Below are positions 1 through 12,270 of a stretch of 64,000 nt of DNA, one piece after another. How positions within the stretch are numbered: position 1 is the stretch's first letter; every line of letters begins with the position of its first letter. The position numbers and the translations under genes are program-made. The DNA is taken from NCBI GenBank assembly GCA_963457665.1, contig OY735231.1, positions 32,617,702 through 32,681,701 of the forward strand, in the 5' to 3' direction. The stretch comes from Thysanoteuthis rhombus. Its lineage: Eukaryota > Mollusca > Cephalopoda > Oegopsida > Thysanoteuthidae. The notes below the pieces were generated by a model that was not told where the DNA came from, did no database searches, and saw nothing but the letters and a program-made list of their open reading frames with translations.

Positions 1-1737
1 TTGATGTTTCATGAATCTAAATATGTTAGTTTTTTGAGAAAGCCCTTGTGGAAAATTTTTAAAAATTGACTTTTTCTTTTTAATTCGACCTAAAAATATG
101 CGCTGTAAGTAAATTGAGACCTGATCTCGCGCATGTCTTTGTTTCTGCTCTGTGATATGTAATTCTTGAATTCTCAGAGTACAAACATACAAGAGTATTT
201 TATAATATAGATTGATTTATGTACATCACTTTTTAAAAAAATGTCTTTATCTTGCAGTATAAATGGCTTGATATAGTACATGCTATAATAGTACCAACTT
301 GCTTTTCTTGAACAAAAAGTGTCAGGTTAATTATACTAGGAGTTATAAAAATCAATTTTTAAAAAGAATTGACTTTTCTTTTTAACCATTAAAATTTTCC
401 ATTAAATTAATTTGACCAACCTGGTGGGGGAATGAACATTTCTGTACGCATGGATATTCTGAGAAAAATAATGATTGTATTCAAAAAAATATGGATGTTT
501 TTTTTTTTTTCTTTTTTTTTCTTCAAATAAAAGTAGAGTTGTATGGATGAGGTCCTGGGAATAGTAATGCTAATACTGATTTATTTTTACAGGATAATAA
601 ACACTGAAAATGTGTTTATTTATTTTTAAATTTTTATTGAGCCACCTGGAGCCACCAATATTCATTATTTTGACTTTTAGTAACAAATTGGAAATATAAT
701 ATATATTATGGCATTTAAATTTATCGTACAACTAAAATGGAGTATTTACTGAAAATCCAATTTTTAAAAAAAGATTAGATTTAGAAAATGAGTTGTTTTT
801 GTTTTTTTTTGTTTTTTTAGTAAAGGATCCTGAATAATTGATTATTTTGGTCTTGAACAAAGCCTTTTATGAAGCATCTAGCATAGCATCTTTCATTGTT
901 AATGCACTTAATTCTGTGGCAAATATTGATCACATAGATTGAACATCATGTATTTGAATTTTCATTGAAAGATTCAGCTGTCAGGCTATTGACTTATTGA
1001 TCCACCCCTGTACATAGCAAGAAAACTTTCATTAAACTTCTCCCATGTATATTATATTATAAAATATGAATTCTTGATATTGACAAACTTGGCATTTATA
1101 GATGAACAATAAAGTGAAACTTGTAATTTGTACAAATTTAAAGTAACTGATTTTTTTTTTTTTTTTTTTTTTTTTTCATCAGAAAACACCATCTATATTT
1201 TTCATTGGCTGAAAATGTCCAACCTCTGGGTAGTTATCTCCAGCTGTATAGAGCTTACATTCTTAAATAGTATTGAAAAAATGAATGATTTAATTTACTT
1301 CATCTACTAAAAATAAAGATGTTTTTTATCAATCTTATCATAGAGCAATATGTGATGAATATAGTTTTATAATTTAATGTTTTAGCTTTATATGAACATT
1401 AAAAACAAAATTGAGCTACTATCAAAATGAAGGTGATGAATGTACAAAAAAATAATTGGAATTGAATAATTCTGACTTGAACTATTCACCCTTGGTTAAT
1501 GTTAGTTATGTGAACAAAAAATTTACTTTATTTTTTAACCATTCTTTATTTTAAAATTTTGAGCAATACTTTTCGTTCGGTCCTAAAATATTTTTTTTTC
1601 TTATTTTTTTCTCCTAAATCATAGAAATCCTTAGAAATTACTCCACCTAGGATGGTTATAAACTGTATCTAAAGTCTACAATCTGTTTTTTTTTTTCTCT
1701 TTCTTTCTCTCCAGCTCTTGATAAATTAATCCATAGT

Positions 1738-1925
1738 GAAGGATCTAGGTTTGATTTCCTGTATGAGCAAATACTCTTCGTTTGGACAAATTCCCTTGTG
1801 CACTCGGCAGCAAATTGAGTATACTCTAAGCTGTGTGATTAGGATGGAATAAATTGGAATTGGAGTCGTGCTCTCCCCTATCCGAAAGGATAGTGAATGA
1901 AAGAGGGGCTCTTTGGTCACCTCAA
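1738..1925 (+). repeat. Putative truncated tRNA-derived SINE
   Basis: GGTTTGATTTC at 1748-1758 matches the pol III B box consensus at 9 of 11 positions. It is followed by about 170 bases of unusually GC-balanced, non-coding sequence unlike the flanks. No A box is visible, so the 5' end may be lost. A pyrimidine tract plus CAG just upstream looks like an acceptor but opens no supported exon. Confidence 0.4.
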
Positions 1926-3354
1926 ACGTCCTATATATAGTGTATTGGTTTTAACCAGATTGGCACTATTTACTGTAAAACATGAGTTGTCGTTTTGTTT
2001 TTGCTTTTTTTTCTTTCTTTACATGGCAGCTCCAGATGATTACATTATGATCTATCTCCAGTATATTCTCATTATTCCTTTGAAGAGAATCTAATTATTA
2101 TTATTATGCTTGTTTTTTTTATGGTAGAGCTGTTTTCCAAATTCTTGAGTTACCTGCATAAACTACTAATATTCCATTGGAAATGGTTTCTGTATGAAGA
2201 ATTTCTTTCTGGGGATAGTTTGATTGAAGTTTTATAAAAATTCAAACCTCAAATATTGATTTACATCCATACATAATCAAATTCTATAAAAAAGTGTTTT
2301 ATCTTAATGAAAAATTTTGACATTATGTTTACCTGATAATGATTGATCATTCCCACCCTCCAACTTCAGGGTATATGCAAATTGATGATTTCTTCGTAGT
2401 TATTTGTTGCTTTTGTAACGATTAATGCTCAAGGCTTTAATCTATCAATACATTAGTTTTGTAAATCATATTGTAAATAGTGATCCTAACAGAATTTCAA
2501 AATATTGTAGAAATACTTGTTTGAAGTTGAATGCCAAAAAGAGCTAATTTGATTCTGATGAAACCCTATCAGGATTGAGAATATTATTGGGAGAATAATA
2601 AAACTAAAAATCTATATTACTTTTGAATAATCAACTTTGACAAGACATATAAATTTACTATGGCTTATAGGTAAGTTGAAACCTACGTTTGGATTTAAGA
2701 ATTTTTTTGGATGGATCATCTGAATTGAAACCTACATTCTCTCTCAATTCAATTATGGTGATATCATTTTACAAAATCTGAGTAATTACAGAATAGAAAA
2801 AGTTGCGAAATAGATGTTTGTTTTACCTTCGGTTAACATGAATACAATCACTTGAGTGTTTTCAAAGAATAAAAAGGTGAAAAATAGGATACTGCTCCAC
2901 AGTCTTACCTTAATTTGTAGAATTAAAAGAAAAATATAGGCACCAATATATTTATGTAACTACTTTAGAGCTCATAGTAAAATTCATGGTTATTTTACTA
3001 GAAATCAACTTTACTTAGTTCTAGCAAACGGGGTCAATATTATATCATATTTTATTATTGTTAGTAAAATTAAATGAACTTTCTAAAAACAATGACATTT
3101 CATTGCACACCTTTTAAACCAAGATGTAAAAATCATTTATTATATTCTCTGAAGACCAGGTGTGTCTTCCTTTCTCAGTCTATCGTTTTTGGTGAGAGTT
3201 AGCTTGAATCCTCCTGATGCAGTATTTTCCGACTTTGTAAGTTATTCTTTGAAGCTATTTGTTAATTCATGCTTTTATTGTGAGACATGGTATTACATAC
3301 TTGAGATAATTGCCTTTTATTGTAAATTTAATTATTCAGTTAGCTTCATATATA

Positions 3355-3405
3355 GCCGCTTCAACGTTGCGATGCTCTTACCATTGAGCTAAACGGCTGC
3401 CGGTT
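3355..3405 (-). repeat. tRNA-like 5' half (SINE head or tRNA fragment)
   Basis: The minus strand reads GCCGTTTAGCTCAATGGTAA and onward, with a perfect A box TAGCTCAATGG (3391-3381) and a D-arm that can pair GCTC with GAGC. No T arm or B box follows, so it is not an intact tRNA gene. Confidence 0.5.
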
Positions 3406-6400
3406 ATGTAAAGGGCCAAATAACTGCTTTCAACCCCAATTCTCATCTCGTTTATCCTCCATCTATTTGCTTCTTTCAATGCAACAGTTATGTTTTGAGA
3501 AATTTTTTTTTTTTTCAATTGTTTATTCTATTTACGTATTCTAGGATGAGTGATACATTAACCACATAACGACAAGAGATCATTTCACTAAAGTTTCTCT
3601 ATAAAATATGTACTAGATAGTGTTTGTGTGTTTCTTTTGTTGGTTTGAGTTTTTTTCTGATGGGGGGTGGAGATTGGATGGAAGAATACCTTACAATGCA
3701 TGTATTTTCAACGTATGGTTTTCTGAATGAAGATTTTCCCTTTAGATGATATGCATGTTTCTTAGCTTAAATATGGAATATTTTTGCATTGAAAATATTC
3801 TTTAGCCTAGAAACTTTCTTGCCTAGTCCAAAAGACTTTATGGATTTCAGTTTATTTTTAATACTGATGAAATGAAAGAATTTGCAATATCAATTAGCCA
3901 GATGATTGCTGCCTAACCTAGTTTACATTTCTAAACGGAAATTTACAGAATTAAAATAAACATTTGATACAAATTGCTCTAAATTCAAATGTTATCTAAA
4001 TTTCTTTTGCTAAAAGCTTAACTGCAAACATATGAAATGTGTTTGAGTGTGAAATAGTTAATGTATTAGATTTAATTACAATAAATGAAACAATTGAATG
4101 ACTTCGACTGTTACTGCAAGTTGTGATTGAAAACAGATTAACATCTGACTATAACCAATAGGTAATTTCAAATAGACACTCTTGCTCCTATGTGACACCC
4201 TCTCCTCTTTCAAAAAAAAAATAATCAGATAATATTCTAATGATATTTCATAATGTATTTATCATCTGGAGAATTTTGTATCCCATAAACACATTCTCAA
4301 GCTTTCTGTTGATATTCTATTTTTATTTGCCTGATGACTGCATCACCAATTTGTTATCCACACCTTCCTGTGTGGTGAGTAAACATTGTTACGTATTAGA
4401 GTTAGTCTATTTTCATCAATGTTTTCAAATGAAACTTCTTTGCTTATGCCTGAGTACTTATTAATTTTGTGACTTCTGAATTTAATTTTCTCTGGTTTGC
4501 TTTAATTCCCTTTCTGTTTTTCTTCACTTTTGAAGATTTTTGTAACTGATATTTTTGTTTAAGGGAAGATCTGTTGGATCTTGGTTCTCGTGGATTTATA
4601 TTGTCTTTTCCAAATTTTTTAAAATGCTCATCGGAACACTGAATAAATGAACTACATCGTCATAGCCAATAGATATCTATAGTCCACTTGTAAATTAAGT
4701 TATTTTCTTGGTTCTCTATTTGTAACCATGGAGTTTTCCATTTAAAGGTAACAAATTTGCTGACAATATCATCCTCCCCCATCATTTTTAACAATAGACT
4801 CTTCCAATGAAACAATTTTTTTTTTCTTTTTTTGTTTCTATTCTAAAAACAACCATAAGTTCAATGATGTGTCCACAATCTGTCATAGTAGGAGGAAGAG
4901 CAATTAGTCTTTGAATCAATTCATTCTCATGCTTGTAAAAATTGTGATATGGAAATATTTTGCAAGTGGCATTTTCAATAAGACTTGTAAATGGCCACTT
5001 CTGGTGTTTTTGAGCCATTTATTTCAAATATGAAAATGTGGACCTTGTACATAGTATTATTATATGAGAAGCTGGTAAGAAAAAATTGATTGGAATGTAT
5101 TTCTTGTAATGATGTCACATGTCTTCCCATCTCTGTTATTCAAGATGCATGGGACAAGACGCTGACCAACCAAAAAGCGTCTAATAGAGATGAGTAGATA
5201 CCTAAGAAATCATCTGATGGAATTGAAATACAAGTAGTCTCCGCTTTGCACTACTTCTTCAAAATGAGGCTAAAAGAAAAAATAGCGTTGAGCTTTTGTT
5301 TAGCTGTGAGCCATTATAGAGGCAGCACACACCCTCTTCTATTTTCAATCTCCTGTACATCCAAACACCATACCCTATGATGACTTAGTCTGACATACTA
5401 TCCTAATCTTTTTTTTGCAGGAGCCTATGGAGGCTCAAAAATTTTCCCTATGTATATTGATGGTAATCGCTGCTTTGCTTCACACCATTTTGATTGACAA
5501 GAGGTTTTTATAAGAATGCTCTACTTTTGGATAGAGTGGGGCTGTATATCAATGTTTAGAAGAAAAAATACATTTATTTATTTTTCCCCTTTCTTCAGAT
5601 GTATTCAATAGTGATTTAAATAATTAGACATTTTAAGTTATGAAATTTCTGTAGCTTCTAAACTATTCAGAATGTGGTGGTTTTCATTCAAGAAAAAAGT
5701 CACTTATGTTCTAAAAATTGAGTAACTTTTTTGCAAGCCACTCATCAAAGCTACTACCATAACCAAGCCTGTGCAAATGATTTTCAACACTTAGTTTGGA
5801 TATTTTGAATATGTTAGCTCTCCTCTCCTGCTTCATAACATTGATTATTCTCAAGTAATATCTTGATTTATAGCTTTAAACCTCAGCTTGTTTACCTGAC
5901 CAGGAGGCTTTGTTCAAAGGAAGTTTGTTAACCATGTTTAAAACATTCAGTCTATCAATGTACCTTCTCTGTAAATTACATAAGTCTTTTTTGCCATTGA
6001 GAAACATTTTATCCTTTTTGAAAAGAAAAAAATTTCCTCCCTCAAGATTATAGAGAATTAGAATGTTAGTGAATATTCAATTGAATGTTGATGAAATCTT
6101 AATTACGAATAAGTATAGTATTATGTTGAACTCCTGACATGGAAGATGTGCTGTTTTGTCTGAATTTAAAAGAAAAATTGATTTGTTTAGCAATGTGTCG
6201 GGTGGATAATTGTTTTTTTAGTGTAACTCTTGGAAAATCTGTAAATGGGTCTTATGAAACTATAATGTTGGTAATTCTATGTAACTGGAAAGAAAAAAAT
6301 AATTTTCACATAAAGCTATTCATTTTTCCTGTTGAAGGTTTGTAGCTTAAAAATGGTGTCACCTTTTCTCTTGAGAACTGCAACCATGTGCTTGCGATAG

Positions 6401-7364
6401 TTGTATAAGCAATGAATATTCAGTGGATATGCAGCACCCCATAAATATTCACCAATAGCAGTGGGAAAACTGGGATTATGTGACAAAAACAGTGATCGCT
6501 TCTGTTACTGTCACACAAAGTTTGATGTTAGCTGCTAAGCAACAAAATACTCCAGTCTTTTTTTTTTTTTTTTTTTCTTGTCCTTCCTCTCTCAAAAGCA
6601 ATAAATGACTTGCAGTCAAATAGAAATGTATAAAACCATCTGGAAATTTAAAATTGATTCAAACTAATTTGATTCCTTTTCCTTAACAAAAAAATTGAAG
6701 AACTATTATTATCAACTAGTGTTTACCCATTAAAATGACTGTTATTTGTGTATGGCTTAGAACTAGGAGCCCAAAGCTATTTTATTAGGTAATTTATCAA
6801 TGATTCATGTATTCTAATTTCAAGTTAAAATCTCAACATAAACATTTTTCATTCACTTACACTTCCACCACCTCCGGGGGCGGGTGGAAAAAATTTTTTT
6901 TTTCAGTTTCAAACATTCAGCGATTCGGTTGCATATCATTTATTGTGTCCTTTCTTATTTTAATACATCTTTTTGTGTGTTTTAGCTATGTTAATCTATT
7001 TCACATGGACCAATCCATTATTACCTTCAAGATATGTTCTATTCAGTTTCTGTTATATGATCTACCATACCATTATACATACTAATTTGCATATGGCTCT
7101 TATATGGATTGATTTGTCATCATATATTCATTATGGTGCACGTCATTATTATATCTATAGTTACTTATTGTTGATTCCTCACCCCCAACACATGTCGTGT
7201 AATATGATACTGCACTTGAGGATGATCATACATATGTTTCTCCCTTACCATTTTAGTGTTTTTGTTTTTTGTTTTGTTGTAAATTCTAAAATCTCTGAAC
7301 TTCATTATTATTCCAAACACTTGATAAAAATGGTACTATTCTTGAGTTGTCTGAATTAGGCAGT

Positions 7365-7440
7365 CTCCCAAGAACAAGGGTTGAAAGTTCAAATCACCTC
7401 GGAAATTTATTCTTCATTTCTGATCTGTACTACTTAAACA
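7365..7440 (+). repeat. Weak SINE-like remnant
   Basis: AGTTCAAATCA resembles a B box (8 of 11) inside a short GC-balanced island. No A box or ends were found. Confidence 0.25.
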
Positions 7441-9817
7441 CTTGGAATGTAAATACACCTTGAGTATTTTGATAAAAAGCATCATAAAATTAATGAAGAA
7501 GAAATGATACTTACATAATCTTTCCAAAATTTTCTTTTCCATTTATTTTTTGGTGACAAAAACTTGAAAAATTATTCTTTCAATCTGAACATTTTGCATA
7601 CTTTTATTCCATATTTTTTTGGTTTTCACTTGGTTTAACAGCTTTTAAGGGAAAAATATCTTTTGCTAGGTTTTTTATCATTTGGTTTCCTATCATTTTT
7701 CTATTTAAAAAATTTTTTTTTTAATAATTACAAAAAAATGAAACAACTTCATTCCATCTTGATAATCATGATAGGCCTCCATTAATATTATTTGTTGAAG
7801 GGATACTACATCATTACTGTTTATCAAGTTTTGTACAGCATAGATGGATGGTGGTAGCTAAAAATCTGCATTTGAGCTTTTTACAGTGATGTAAGTTGCT
7901 AAGTTATATTTTTTTTTGTACTTGTCATGTTGGCCTTTTGAGTATCTGTGCAGTGTGAATGTTAGATGGCTATTGAGTGCTAGTGTAGTAAACTCCATCA
8001 ACTCTTAACTATTGATAATGCAGTAGAAGCCTTCTTTAGATTTCATTAAAATCTGTTATTGATATCCCACCTTCTTGTCTCATCGAAGATACTTTCTGTG
8101 TATATCCCTGATAACAATAATACTGCTGGTTAGAATAGAGGTTTCAATTTAACTAGTTTAGTTGAAATGAATGAATAAAAATAATCAACTTTTTAATGTT
8201 TTCATTTGCAATATTCTGAACTCTTGCTAAATAAAAACAAATGTATACATTTTCAATATTCTATCAGATTAAACAAAATTTTTAATTGGCTTTCATCATT
8301 TTTTACTTTGATTACTTATGCTTAATTTATCATAAATACTCGATATGATATTTTGTGAAGAGGAAAAACTAATGTTTTATAAATCCAAACGTGTAGTTAG
8401 ATTCCCACTGCTAAGAGATAAGTGGAAGTAACACAAGCTAAAAGTTGATATTTTCATACTGTAGCATAAGTTGTAATTATCAGTCTTGTTTTTTTTTTTT
8501 TTTTTTTTCTCGGGAATTAACAATTGAGTTAACAGCAGAACTATATTCCATGCTGAAAGATTGATTACAGTGAAGAAACAAAATTTAATTGTTTTGTGCT
8601 TATGTACTATTTTGAAGACTATTTTGATTCTAGTAATTTAAATAGCTTTTTCATAAATACTGATGTGTATTCATCTGGATTTTGGTTTACTTCCATTATA
8701 AACAAAAATTGAATGAATTGCTTAGTTTTACATTCTATAGATTTTTTTCACAGTGGTAAATATGAGTAGGATTCTAAACTTAGTAAATTTTTTGCATCTT
8801 ATTATCTGAATAGATATCAATACTTTAATCACTATTTTGTTAGGTGTAAGAACTATTCTTTAAAAATGTATAATTAACACATTCCCCATCCTAAACTTAC
8901 TTGAGAATTTCCTGTGGTCACAATTTGATGTTGTTGAACTCGTGTTTCAATACAAATAATTCGTTCAAAATGTTTACTTATAATTATCGTAAAGTGAATA
9001 AAATGATTATTTTCTCAATGAGAAAACAATTTTCTTGAATTTGTTTACTTTTTCAAAGGTAAAAAAATAAGCCGCCAGATTTTATAAGATTCTCTTCCAT
9101 CTTGTTGCTGACTTCTTTTCTTTAAGAGTTGGAATTTTTGTTTGTAGTCCGTGTAAATTTTTATTTAGAGTACAAAATTGTTGAATATACATTGATAACT
9201 TGAGTGTATATGTGCAGGGTGTCCATGAACTTCTTGGTTTAATTTTATTTTTTTTCCACTTTCTTTCAAGTTTGATTTTCTTCAAATATTGTTGGTGGGG
9301 AAGAAAAAAAGAACTTTGCTCGTAATTTTTTGTGCTTTCCATCTATAAGGCCTTTGTTTCCTCGGGAAATTTGCCTGTTGACCACAATTTTTCTTATTTT
9401 TTATTACAATTTATATTCTTCAAATTCATTTTTATTACGTCATCAGAACTTAGAATTTTATTATGTCAGAAGACAAACAAGCATGAATGGATGAAATTCT
9501 ATTTTACCTTATCTGTCTGCTTGAAGAGACATTTTTGCGTTGCCAATTATTGCATAGATGCCTTTTGGAAATATAGTTGTATGGATAAATTATCCTGAAA
9601 CGATGTTATTAAGATCAATTACAACTTGCAATGCGAATTTTGTTCCTGGTTAGTGAGTGCTATTTTCTCATAGCTTGTGCATAAAAAGTTCAGAAAATGG
9701 CTATTTCCTTCAAACTTTGTTTTTGTAACTAGGACTGTAATATTTAGAAATTGACCATTTGCAATTTTATAAAGGGTGAATTGGCATATTTTTATTCACA
9801 TTTTTCATTCATGTTCA

Positions 9818-10650
9818 CTAATGTTGGACAAAAGTGATCCCAAAATATTTAGAAGTAGTTTTTTGACATTTATTATTATACTGTAATTCACTTTCACAAA
9901 TGAGATCCAAAATATAATTTCTCATGTTCTCTTTATATGTTCCTTGGTAGAGGCATTCAAAGTTCAGTGTATCCTGAGGAAGGCACTTGCCTTGCTGATC
10001 CAATGTTATCCTTGAATTTATTTCAAGGATATGGACTACAAAGGACAGATTGCAGCACATTTCATCATAGTTCTTCCTTATAATCTCAACCAGCTTCACA
10101 TAGTTTTTGGCCTTGTGATTGCTATGGAAGCCCTGAACCACGGTGATAGAGCTGTATTATGCTCCTTTCTCCTTAGTGAGCTTTTGAGAGAATTTCCTTA
10201 CACTCTTCATCTAGTCTTTATCTGTTGTTTGACAACACTAGATTTGATCTTTGCCTCAGGTTACTCTGAGATGTGCAAGACCTACAAGACCTATTTTGGC
10301 ATACATAACAGATAAATACAAATTCTAGGCACTTCATTTCACTTGCTATACAATAAAGTCAAAACCCTGCTATACACCTTGAAGAATGATGAGTGCAGTG
10401 CAAGGTGATTAGAGATTTTAAAAGAGTGGCATTTCTGATGGATCTCCAAGTTTCCATGCTCTCTTTGCATTAGGGACAGCTTGGTGCACTACCAAAGCTG
10501 CCCCCTGGCCATAGTTGACTGAATTCTAAGTGGGGATGAATGTTATGTGGGAGCCACTGGTTGACCTGTCTAAGGTGTTGAGGCTACCTCTGCACATAGA
10601 ATTAGGTCTTATGGAACAATTAGTCACAGCTTTAGATAAGGAGTTTGAAG
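9818..10650 (-). pseudogene. Decayed transposable-element ORF of a family widespread in invertebrates
   Basis: An open minus-strand segment (10141-9818) encodes VQGFHSNHKAKNYVKLVEII, YQGTYKENM and LICESELQYNNK. These resemble the C-terminal block of repeated uncharacterised invertebrate ORFs that I recall as carrying GFLGNHKAENYVELVE, YQGQYNENMM and RESDLQYNRKS motifs. Upstream, to about 10650, shorter pieces such as SEAKIK fit the same protein but are broken by stops and frameshifts. It is multi-copy in related genomes, hence transposon-derived; the superfamily is not certain. The copy is dead and probably intronic, antisense to the ZCCHC gene. Confidence 0.6.
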
Positions 10651-11258
10651 TTTTCAAATACCTTTCCTAAGCTGACTGAGGCGAAATTGGTAAATTACAG
10701 AATATCGATGTTCTAATCACAAAAAAAAGGTTTAAAGAGAACGGAAGCCATTTTCTGTATTTTGAAAAAAAATATAATCAGTAAGGAAATAATACTTTTA
10801 TCTAAATTCCTAACCCAATGTCAGGTACTTGAGAAATTGATAAAATGGAAAAAAAACATTATCAATGTTAGCATTTGAAGGCAGTTTGCTTTTCATACAG
10901 TGTCTGGAATTCCCTCCGTGTATATTAGTATACACTTGTTGCTGATTTAACAAAATTTTCTCATTTTTGACTTGAAATTTGTGTTCCAGTACATTTTATG
11001 CAAGAGAATGATATTGAAACTGAGTAGATGTTGCTAATAAACAAAAGGTTTCAACTTCCAACAATCTTCGCTATCTTTAAAGAACCATAAGGGATAGTTT
11101 GAAGATATCAAATGGCAATGGTTTCTATTTGGAAAAGATTATTTTTCAGGATTTCTCAAAGATATTGTGCCCTAAGATTTATGTGTTTAAATTAATAGTT
11201 CATCTTATTAGTACATACTTATTAACATGGTTTCTTGTTTTCTACTTATTTTTGATAG

Positions 11259-11376
11259 GATAAGTGCCTGTGTTGTCATAACTGTACTTCAAGTCCGTCA
11301 CCTCCCAAGCCAGGTACTGGACCTTACTGCTGTAGCAGGTGTGTACCTAACACCTCTCCAACACACAAAGATAAAG
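11259..11376 (+). CDS. ZCCHC exon A: Cys-rich segment
   Basis: The acceptor tttttgatag precedes GATAAG and the donor is gtaagg. It encodes DKCLCCHNC, a proline-rich stretch and CCSRCVP. The eight cysteines look metal-binding. They sit just before the PX region, where vertebrate ZCCHC14 has a shorter CPAC motif. The exon starts in phase 0 and leaves one G for the next exon. Confidence 0.75.
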
Positions 11377-12201
11377 GTAAGGGTTTTTGTTATCTGTAAT
11401 ATGGAAGTTACTCATCATTTCTATTTTATATGTTGAGATAGCATTATGAATGCATTCAGTAAAGCTTATGTGCTACTTCTTGAATGTTGTAAATTGATGT
11501 AGAGAAATTCTAGCTTTTGTAAAAAAATAAAAAAAATGACTATGTTTTTAGAGAAAGGTATGGAATATTTTATAAAAATGAAATCTATAACCATTATTTG
11601 AGACCTGAATTGTGATATTTTTTTTTTTATTTATTTATTATTTTTTTTTTTGCAAAACCTCACTGAGGTGTAATGTAATCTTTCGAAATTTAACCATGAA
11701 AAATCTTGCATAAAATGAATTTTCTACCAATATAAAGAAACAATTATCTGTTTGTTTACGTGTGTAAAAAAGAAAAAAAAATAATAATAATAATAATCAT
11801 AGGAAATAAATTGGAAAATTTCCCAATGTCAAATATACACTGGTATTTAGAAGATATGCTAAGATTCAACTAATTAAATCTAATAAACTTCGGTATTTGT
11901 TCATTGATTAGTGAATTTATCTATGAAAAGGTTAATTGGTAAAAAAAAATAATTATAATATATTTTTGAGTAAGATTTAATTCAATTTTGTGACATCTCA
12001 ATAAATATTGAACAGAACTGGAAGGTGTTTACATTGTAAGAAGAAATCCCTGAAGGATTAATTTTCTAGAATTGTCCAATGAAAATTAATTCCCTGAAAC
12101 ATTCAAAACGGCAATATAAACTAAAGATGAAGTAGCAAATTTTCAGTTTTATTTGTAGAAACATTTTGTATATTTATGGTGTGAAGGCTTCTGTCAACAA
12201 T

Positions 12202-12270
<69 letters not shown>

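Larger units (their letters stand above)
1..11258 (+). other. Probable intron (or 5' flank) of the ZCCHC gene
   Basis: AT-rich DNA with frequent T runs of 10 or more. No exon with family likeness was found on either strand, and the N-terminal part of the ZCCHC protein is missing, which fits a long intron. Only repeat remnants were recognised: SINE-like pieces at 1.74, 3.38 and 7.38 kb and a transposon-derived pseudogene at 9.8-10.65 kb. Open frames at 6807-7359 and elsewhere are T-rich and lack homology or coding signal. Confidence 0.5.

Noticed and set aside
1713..1815. Possible exon after the strong acceptor-like ctttctctccag
   Set aside because: The frame ends in stops and the sequence has a pol III B box, fitting a SINE better than an exon.
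3355..3405. Intact tRNA gene on the minus strand
   Set aside because: The D-arm is good, but the anticodon loop lacks U33 and there is no T arm or 3' half.
5400..5510. Possible exon after tttttttgcag (GAYGGSKIFP...)
   Set aside because: One open frame of about 25 codons, no suitable donor and no likeness to the missing N-terminal ZCCHC part.
6807..7359. Two overlapping + strand open frames of 92 and 128 codons
   Set aside because: T-rich hydrophobic translations with no family likeness, no splice context and no coding bias; typical chance frames in this AT-rich DNA.
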